The translations under genes were made by a program, and so were the position numbers. Below are positions 5,324 to 9,316 of a stretch of DNA of 9,316 nucleotides, in pieces; position 1 is the stretch's first letter, and each line of letters opens with the position of its first letter. The stretch lies in contig JBJXGP010000375.1 of NCBI GenBank assembly GCA_046160425.1, positions 1-9,316 of the forward strand, in the 5' to 3' direction. Below the pieces are notes generated by a model. The model searched no databases, was not told where the DNA came from, and saw only the letters and a list, made by a program, of their open reading frames with translations. Source of the DNA: JAQCEJ01 sp046160425 (lineage in GTDB: Bacteria; Planctomycetota; Planctomycetia; Planctomycetales; Planctomycetaceae).

Positions 5324-6604
5324 TTATGGTGGATTTTCGGGAGAGGTTAAGCGGAGTACGGTCCGAAAACCAACGTCTTCGGGTCGATCACCCGCTTCAG
5401 CCGACCAGCGCTGCCAGATGAACCAGTCCGGACCGTTGCCCCGTATGACGCGATGGTTGGGAGGAGATGACCGCCGCGGCCCCGTCCAGTTTCGCCGAAC
5501 TTTAGGCGGAGCATCGGCGAGATTCTTGAATGCATCCGCAGCGTAAAAGTCGATGCACCATTCCCGCACATTTCCCGCCAGATCGAAGACACCGTAATAA
5601 CTTTCATCATGGTGAAAGGCACCGATGGGATCGATCTGCGATAACGTCCGATCGCGCGTCCAGATGGCTCGTCCTTCTCCCCACGGGTGCGGATAACCAT
5701 GCGGACCACGGGCCGCTTTTTCCCACTCGGCTTCGGTCGGCAGATCTTTTCCCGCCCAGCGGGCATATGCGCGCGCTTCGCCGAAATTCACCCCTCGAAT
5801 CGGAAACTTCGCCGGCTCCTTCAGGTTCAGCGGCTGCGGCGCGGCGCCGCTTTTCTTGTCGGTTCGTTCCTCGCGCATGAATTCCTGATACTGGCCGACG
5901 TTGACCTCGTATATGTCGATGTAATACGAATCGATGCTGATGTTATTTTCGGGTTGGGCATCGGTCGGACCGAGATCGCTACCAAATTTGAAAGTCCCGC
6001 CGGGGACCAGCACCATTTCTCCGCGATCCTTGTTGCAAACGATCCGCAGATATTCGCCGTTCTCACTGACTCCGAATTCGGGGAGCGGCTTGAATCCCTC
6101 CGGAAGTTTTTTTCCTAAGCCGGGTTGAGCCACACCGGGTCGATTGGCATTCCCTTCGATTTCGAATGCCGACGATCCGTTCTGGTCGAGCGGTGCCGCC
6201 GTGACCGTGGCGAGGTCACGAGGGGAATAGCCGACCGCCGGTCCCGCGAGTTCGAAATTCGGCTGATTTTCGGCGAGTTCGAAGATCTCATCCGGATCGG
6301 TGGTCGCGGCCAACATTGCGGCGCGTTCTCGCTCTTCACGGGCAAGTCGCTCGGCTTCCGCCTGTTGTGGATTGATGCCCGACTTGATGCCCGTCACCGC
6401 ATTCGCCTTGCCGGGATTAGCAACGGGCTGAGGCTGCGGCGCAGTCACCTTGCCTGTGGCAGGGGATTTTTCGTCCCCACCACATCCGGCGATCGCCAGC
6501 GAACAAGCGATCGTCAGCAGCCACACGGCGATCTTCGCCGCAGCGGGGCGATCCGCATTGTGGCCGGTCGATTCCAGATCATGCCGCCGCTGATTTGAAT
6601 GCAT
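5324..6604 (-). CDS. Lipoprotein with a sulfatase-modifying-factor (FGE/SUMF1-like) domain lacking the catalytic cysteines
   Basis: The 426-residue product begins with a lipoprotein signal peptide whose lipobox ends AIAGC (Cys41), so it should be lipid-anchored and face away from the cytoplasm. Residues 42-190 are a long Pro/Ala/Gln-rich linker including a charged helix (AEAERLAREERERAAMLA). Residues 192-422 form the FGE-type domain: EMVLVPGGTFKFGS, LPTEAEWEKAARGP (289-302), GVFDLAGNVREWC (338-350), RVIRGNG (385-391) and DVGFR (410-414). True formylglycine-generating enzymes need two cysteines in the stretch after the R-GG-S motif. Here that stretch reads NGPDWFIWQRW and has none, so sulfatase activation is unlikely. 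Related non-enzymatic or iron-binding EgtB/PvdO-like roles, or ligand binding, are alternatives. A GTG directly before the ATG (6605-6607) could also start it; AGGA lies 6 or 9 bases upstream respectively. Confidence 0.87.
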   Translation of the reverse strand: MHSNQRRHDLESTGHNADRPAAAKIAVWLLTIACSLAIAGCGGDEKSPATGKVTAPQPQPVANPGKANAVTGIKSGINPQQAEAERLAREERERAAMLAATTDPDEIFELAENQPNFELAGPAVGYSPRDLATVTAAPLDQNGSSAFEIEGNANRPGVAQPGLGKKLPEGFKPLPEFGVSENGEYLRIVCNKDRGEMVLVPGGTFKFGSDLGPTDAQPENNISIDSYYIDIYEVNVGQYQEFMREERTDKKSGAAPQPLNLKEPAKFPIRGVNFGEARAYARWAGKDLPTEAEWEKAARGPHGYPHPWGEGRAIWTRDRTLSQIDPIGAFHHDESYYGVFDLAGNVREWCIDFYAADAFKNLADAPPKVRRNWTGPRRSSPPNHRVIRGNGPDWFIWQRWSAEAGDRPEDVGFRTVLRLTSPENPP

Positions 6605-6822
6605 CACGTGGTTTCCTGCTGCTTCAGTTGCATGAGCGAGGAATAAGAATCACCGTCCATATGTCGAGACTGCGTCCGTGCGTGTAATCTCGCCACTCTA
6701 TTGTGGAATGCCGGGTTCCATCTGACAAGAGCGAATCGTCCAATGCAGCCGGCGAAAATGCATTTCATTGCAACCCGAAGCCTGATGCACCACAGGGAGT
6801 CGCTGATAATCCTTCGCCCTTT

Positions 6823-6918
6823 GGGAGAGGCCGCAGGCCGGATGAGGGTGCCTTTGATTTCGGTAGATTGAAGAAAAAGAACCCTCACCCTGCCCTCTCC
6901 CGCAAGCGGGCGAGGGTG
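6823..6918. repeat. MITE/REP-like element of two inverted half-copies
   Basis: gggagagg (6823-6830) is the exact complement of cctctccc (6894-6901), and inside it tgagggt (6843-6849) complements accctca (6881-6887), leaving a 31-base centre. The right half also folds on itself: caccct (6886-6891) with agggtg (6913-6918), and 11-base arms 6893-6903 and 6906-6916 with one mismatch around an AA turn. The gagaggg/tgagggt wording is typical of abundant REP-like repeats in several bacterial phyla, so this is probably a non-autonomous dispersed element. No target-site duplication was evident. Confidence 0.55.
6871..6916 (-). terminator. Candidate terminator of the deoxyribosyltransferase-HD unit, formed by the repeat
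   Basis: On the minus strand, 33 bases after the HD stop codon, the arms 6916-6906 and 6903-6893 form an 11-base stem with one mismatch. About 12 bases further on comes a T-rich tract (complement of aagaaaaaga, 6871-6880). The distance from stem to T tract is longer than in a classic intrinsic terminator, so this is suggestive only. Confidence 0.35.
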
Positions 6919-6949
6919 AAAGGTCTGCGCGCACCACCGAAACAAACCG

Positions 6950-8290
6950 CTACCCGAAGATCTCTCCGATTAACTCCGCCAATTGCGATGAGACATCGGT
7001 TCGGCTGCGCAAGGCTTGGGCCACATGGGGAGCTGCGTAAAAGCGGACCCGCTTGACGGAATCGTCGAACTGCGTGCTCGCCAACGCTGCCACGACGGGA
7101 GATGCCTCGTACAGCGATCGATAAACTCGCTCTTTGGGATAATAGATGTCGATTTTGATTTCGATCTCTTTCTGCTGCGGCGGGGCATCGATGATCAATT
7201 CAGAGGCGACGATGTCGATGCCCCATTTTCGACGAATCTGCTCCGTCAGTTTCGCCGCTACGTCGACTAACTGCTGATACGGCTTCTGCGCCAATAGTCG
7301 ATACACGTCGCCCGCATCGTGGCTGCTATATTCGGCGACGCGTTTGTACAACATGCGACGCGGCCCGAAAATTCCTTCCAGCAACGGTTCGCTCGCCGTC
7401 CCCTTGGCCCGTTCGCGAAGCGTGGCAATTGTTTCCGCTTCGGTCAATTGAAAGAACCCGCGGCAATCGAACTCTTGATGCAAATCGAAAAACGCTCTCG
7501 CGAACATGCTCGTCGCCGAGCGAACGGCGTGATGCCAATAGACTTCGCTGAACATCACATAGCGGGCAAAGACCATCAGCTCGGCTGCGGTTTTTCCTTT
7601 GTATCCGATGGCGAGGCCGTCTCCCGTCTGGTTGACGATCAACGACTGGATCAATCGGCTCTTGTCGTAGTTGTTTCCGTAAGGAACACCCGCATGTAAG
7701 CTGTCGCGTCCCAGGTAATCCATCTTGTCGATGTCGATCGGGCCGGAGAGTATCGAACGCAGCAGTCGCAATCTCGGTTCATCGGTCTTGGGAACCAGCA
7801 GATCGAGCACCTCTTCCGGTGTGACGTGCCAACGTTCGAGCAGCACGTGCGACAGTTCCCGCTGGGGTGATAGAAACTCCGCCGCGAATTCTTCGTGCGG
7901 CGGAAGCCCGACGAGATTCATGTCTTCGATGGGGTGGCAGAAGGGCCAATGCCCCAGGTCGTGCAGTAACGCGGCGCAGATCAGGACTTCCGCATGATGC
8001 GGATCGACCAACTCGCAAAACGCATTATCACGGCTCAGATGCCGCAGATATCGCAGCGCGTTGTGATAAACGCCGAGCGCATGTTCGAATCGCGTGTGCG
8101 TCGCACCCGGATAGACCTTCGAGACGAGCCCCAATTGCGAAATGTGCTGCAAACGCTGAAATTCGGCGGTGTCGACGATTGCGCGCACGCGGGGAGGGAA
8201 GGGGACATCCTGCTGGAACGGGATGCGCACCAGGTCTCCCCCCGTTTCCAGTTGAGCCAACTCCGGGATTTCGAGCAACAAATTCGTCAT
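6950..8290 (-). CDS. HD-domain (deoxy)nucleoside triphosphate phosphohydrolase, SAMHD1/YwfO-like
   Basis: The 446-residue protein belongs to the HD superfamily branch of SAMHD1-like dNTPases, which cut dNTPs to deoxynucleoside and triphosphate. The metal site is intact: His70 in HTRFEHALGV, His110-Asp111 in ALLHDLGHWPF, and Asp186/Asp188 in GPIDIDKMDYLGRD, followed by SLHAGVPYGNN. YWHHAVRSATSMFARAF (251-267) matches the conserved helix after the catalytic core. The C-terminal 120 residues form a mixed domain as in longer family members, and the length is normal. The start ATG overlaps the stop of the preceding gene (ATGA, 8287-8290) and has no clear ribosome binding site of its own, so translation is probably coupled to the upstream deoxyribosyltransferase-like gene. 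Activity on dNTPs is inferred from family; some relatives act on other phosphate esters. Cytosolic. Confidence 0.92.
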   Translation of the reverse strand: MTNLLLEIPELAQLETGGDLVRIPFQQDVPFPPRVRAIVDTAEFQRLQHISQLGLVSKVYPGATHTRFEHALGVYHNALRYLRHLSRDNAFCELVDPHHAEVLICAALLHDLGHWPFCHPIEDMNLVGLPPHEEFAAEFLSPQRELSHVLLERWHVTPEEVLDLLVPKTDEPRLRLLRSILSGPIDIDKMDYLGRDSLHAGVPYGNNYDKSRLIQSLIVNQTGDGLAIGYKGKTAAELMVFARYVMFSEVYWHHAVRSATSMFARAFFDLHQEFDCRGFFQLTEAETIATLRERAKGTASEPLLEGIFGPRRMLYKRVAEYSSHDAGDVYRLLAQKPYQQLVDVAAKLTEQIRRKWGIDIVASELIIDAPPQQKEIEIKIDIYYPKERVYRSLYEASPVVAALASTQFDDSVKRVRFYAAPHVAQALRSRTDVSSQLAELIGEIFG

Positions 8291-8967
8291 TGAACATCAC
8301 GTTTTTGGGTGGTTACATTTTCCGTCGCCGAGGTTTCCATACCGGGGGCGAATAACTCTTGCACGACGTCGGCGATCAAGCGATTATCGCCGACGGCTTC
8401 TTCCTTCTGCATCGTCTCCCATAAAATCCGGCCGCGCTGCACCGCTTGATCCATTGCGGGTGAAAAGTGTGACATGGGGCGGACATCCGCATGTCGCCGG
8501 ATCGTCTCAGCAAGCCGCTGCGGAATCTGCGAAATGTCGTCGACGGATTCGAAGCCGACCATGCCGACGAGCAAGGGATTGACCCGCCCGGCGATCAGGC
8601 TGCGGACATCGTCGCGATACGCCACCAGCGGCTTGCCCAGAGTCCACGCCATCGCCGCCTCGGAAACGGCCCCTTCATCGGGCGTTCGACCGTTCAAATT
8701 CCAGACCATCGAATCGCATTCGACGGCCAATTGATAGACATCGAGCGCGAAGATCGCCGCGTGCAGAAACTGCCCTGCCGTCGGCAGATCCCAGCCGCGA
8801 TCGGTCAACTCCGACAGCACCAGGCGAAACTCCATTCCGTCGCGATGCGGCAGATAGACGCGGTAACCCGCTTCGACGAGCACGTCGGCGATCTCCGTCA
8901 TTTCCCGTCGTTCGGACTGATTGAACAACGGTCCCGCGCAATATACTTTCCCATTTGAAATGGGCAT
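8287..8967 (-). CDS. Nucleoside 2-deoxyribosyltransferase-like protein
   Basis: The 226-residue product matches the nucleoside 2-deoxyribosyltransferase fold (PF05014-type). These enzymes exchange the base of a deoxynucleoside or hydrolyse deoxynucleoside monophosphates. Diagnostic parts: the opening strand and loop KVYCAGPLFNQSERREM (7-23), GYRVYLPHRDG (34-44), the Asp in AVECDSMVWNLNG (81-93), and DEGAVSEAAMAWTLGKP (97-113), in which Glu103 fits the catalytic glutamate. Typical members are about 150 residues. Here residues 150-226 are an extra, mostly helical and then polar C-terminal region that I do not recognise. The start ATG (8965-8967) has AGGG seven bases upstream. It is the first gene of a coupled pair with the HD phosphohydrolase. 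Deoxyribosyl transfer versus hydrolysis cannot be decided from sequence. Confidence 0.85.
   Translation of the reverse strand: MPISNGKVYCAGPLFNQSERREMTEIADVLVEAGYRVYLPHRDGMEFRLVLSELTDRGWDLPTAGQFLHAAIFALDVYQLAVECDSMVWNLNGRTPDEGAVSEAAMAWTLGKPLVAYRDDVRSLIAGRVNPLLVGMVGFESVDDISQIPQRLAETIRRHADVRPMSHFSPAMDQAVQRGRILWETMQKEEAVGDNRLIADVVQELFAPGMETSATENVTTQKRDVQ
8950..8964 (-). promoter_or_regulatory. Perfect palindrome directly after the start codon of the deoxyribosyltransferase-like gene
   Basis: cccattt (8950-8956) and aaatggg (8958-8964) are exact complements around one base, occupying codons 2-6 and abutting the ATG. In mRNA this could form a 6-base stem with a 3-base loop right beside the start codon, or in DNA serve as a symmetric protein site. 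Regulation is inferred from position only. Confidence 0.3.
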
Positions 8968-9235
8968 GACTGATCCCTGTTCGATGTTGTGAAGCCGCCG
9001 CAGCGCTCGATGAGCAAGCCTTTCGAGTCGTAGCCTCGAAGTATCTGCACGTACCCTACTCGTTTACGGGTCACAACTCAATCGAACCCGGTGCCGATCG
9101 TCGCGTAAAATCAGGCAACGGCCCGATGAATAATGATCGATTCCCTTTTGAACGATATCCCCGGCAGAGTAAGATAGTCAAAATCATTCACTCTCCTTCT
9201 AACTCGATCCGCGCGACCGATCGTCGTCTTCCGAT
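8968..9235. other. Spacer upstream of the deoxyribosyltransferase-HD unit
   Basis: This region is gene-free as far as I can see. It contains a hairpin ttcgag/ctcgaa (9022-9027 and 9035-9040, 7-base loop) and a weak plus-strand promoter-like pair, TTGAAC (9148-9153) and TAAGAT (9170-9175), with a 16-base spacer. No convincing minus-strand promoter for the two-gene unit was found. Confidence 0.4.
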
Positions 9236-9316
9236 ATGCCGCAACCTTCACCATCCCCGCCAATCAATACAAGACCAGCGACGGCAGTTCCCGCGATCTG
9301 GCCGGCGATCCTGTGT
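9236..9316 (+). CDS. Possible start of a plus-strand gene cut by the right edge
   Basis: From ATG 9236 an open frame of 27 codons begins MPQPSPSPPINTRPATAV and becomes hydrophobic (PAIWPAILC) at the window edge, as in the N-terminus of a membrane protein. The weak promoter-like pair at 9148-9175 lies about 60 bases upstream. No ribosome binding site is visible. Competing readings are open too: plus frame 1 from 9178 has more coding-like codons but no start, and a minus frame entering from the edge ends at a TAG near 9202. The product is not recognisable. Confidence 0.25.
   Translation, partial: MPQPSPSPPINTRPATAVPAIWPAILC

Larger units (their letters stand above)
6605..6949. other. Spacer between the HD phosphohydrolase and FGE-fold lipoprotein genes
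   Basis: These 345 bases carry no supported gene. The right-hand third is the inverted-repeat element at 6823-6918. Bases 6605-6820 should hold the lipoprotein promoter on the minus strand, but I found no convincing -35/-10 pair. Open frames across this region on both strands follow the repeat and look spurious. Confidence 0.5.

Noticed and set aside
6604..7056. Open frames on both strands in the spacer before the HD gene
   Set aside because: They pass through the inverted-repeat element and the end of the HD gene, and change character at the repeat boundaries.

Overview
The window most likely comes from a planctomycete (phylum Planctomycetota). The evidence is the gene families and the intergenic DNA. 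There is a Tat-exported DUF1501 protein, a rhomboid protease beginning MGIHNRDY with a short charged C-terminal module, and a lipoprotein carrying a sulfatase-modifying-factor (FGE/SUMF1) fold. The long gene-poor spacers are full of small hairpin repeats of the kind I associate with this phylum. The phylum call rests on recognised families and motif memory, not on a search.

Layout, left to right. Bases 1-64 (minus) hold an internal stretch of a DUF849 (beta-keto acid cleavage enzyme) gene. Its 5' part is missing and is replaced by hairpin repeats (65-249). Next is a two-CBS-domain protein (250-792, minus). A long divergent spacer (793-1435) separates it from an unrecognised membrane-anchored coiled-coil protein (1436-2344, plus). 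A 459-base repeat-rich spacer then leads to a rhomboid intramembrane serine protease (2804-3640, plus), which converges on the DUF1501 gene (3699-5129, minus). Upstream of DUF1501 on the minus strand are the FGE-fold lipoprotein (5324-6604), a spacer with a large inverted repeat, and a two-gene unit: a SAMHD1/YwfO-like HD phosphohydrolase (6950-8290) preceded by a nucleoside 2-deoxyribosyltransferase-like protein (8287-8967). The right edge may hold the first codons of a plus-strand gene.

How the genes may work together. The only tight linkage is the deoxyribosyltransferase-HD pair, whose stop and start codons overlap as ATGA. Both families act on deoxynucleosides or deoxynucleotides, so a joint role in nucleotide-pool clean-up, salvage or nucleotide-depletion defence is a reasonable hypothesis. 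The DUF1501 and FGE-fold proteins are both exported and share a strand, but a 194-base gap with its own promoter-like sequence separates them. The other genes look like independent single-gene units. No CRISPR array, tRNA, rRNA, transposase or phage gene was seen.
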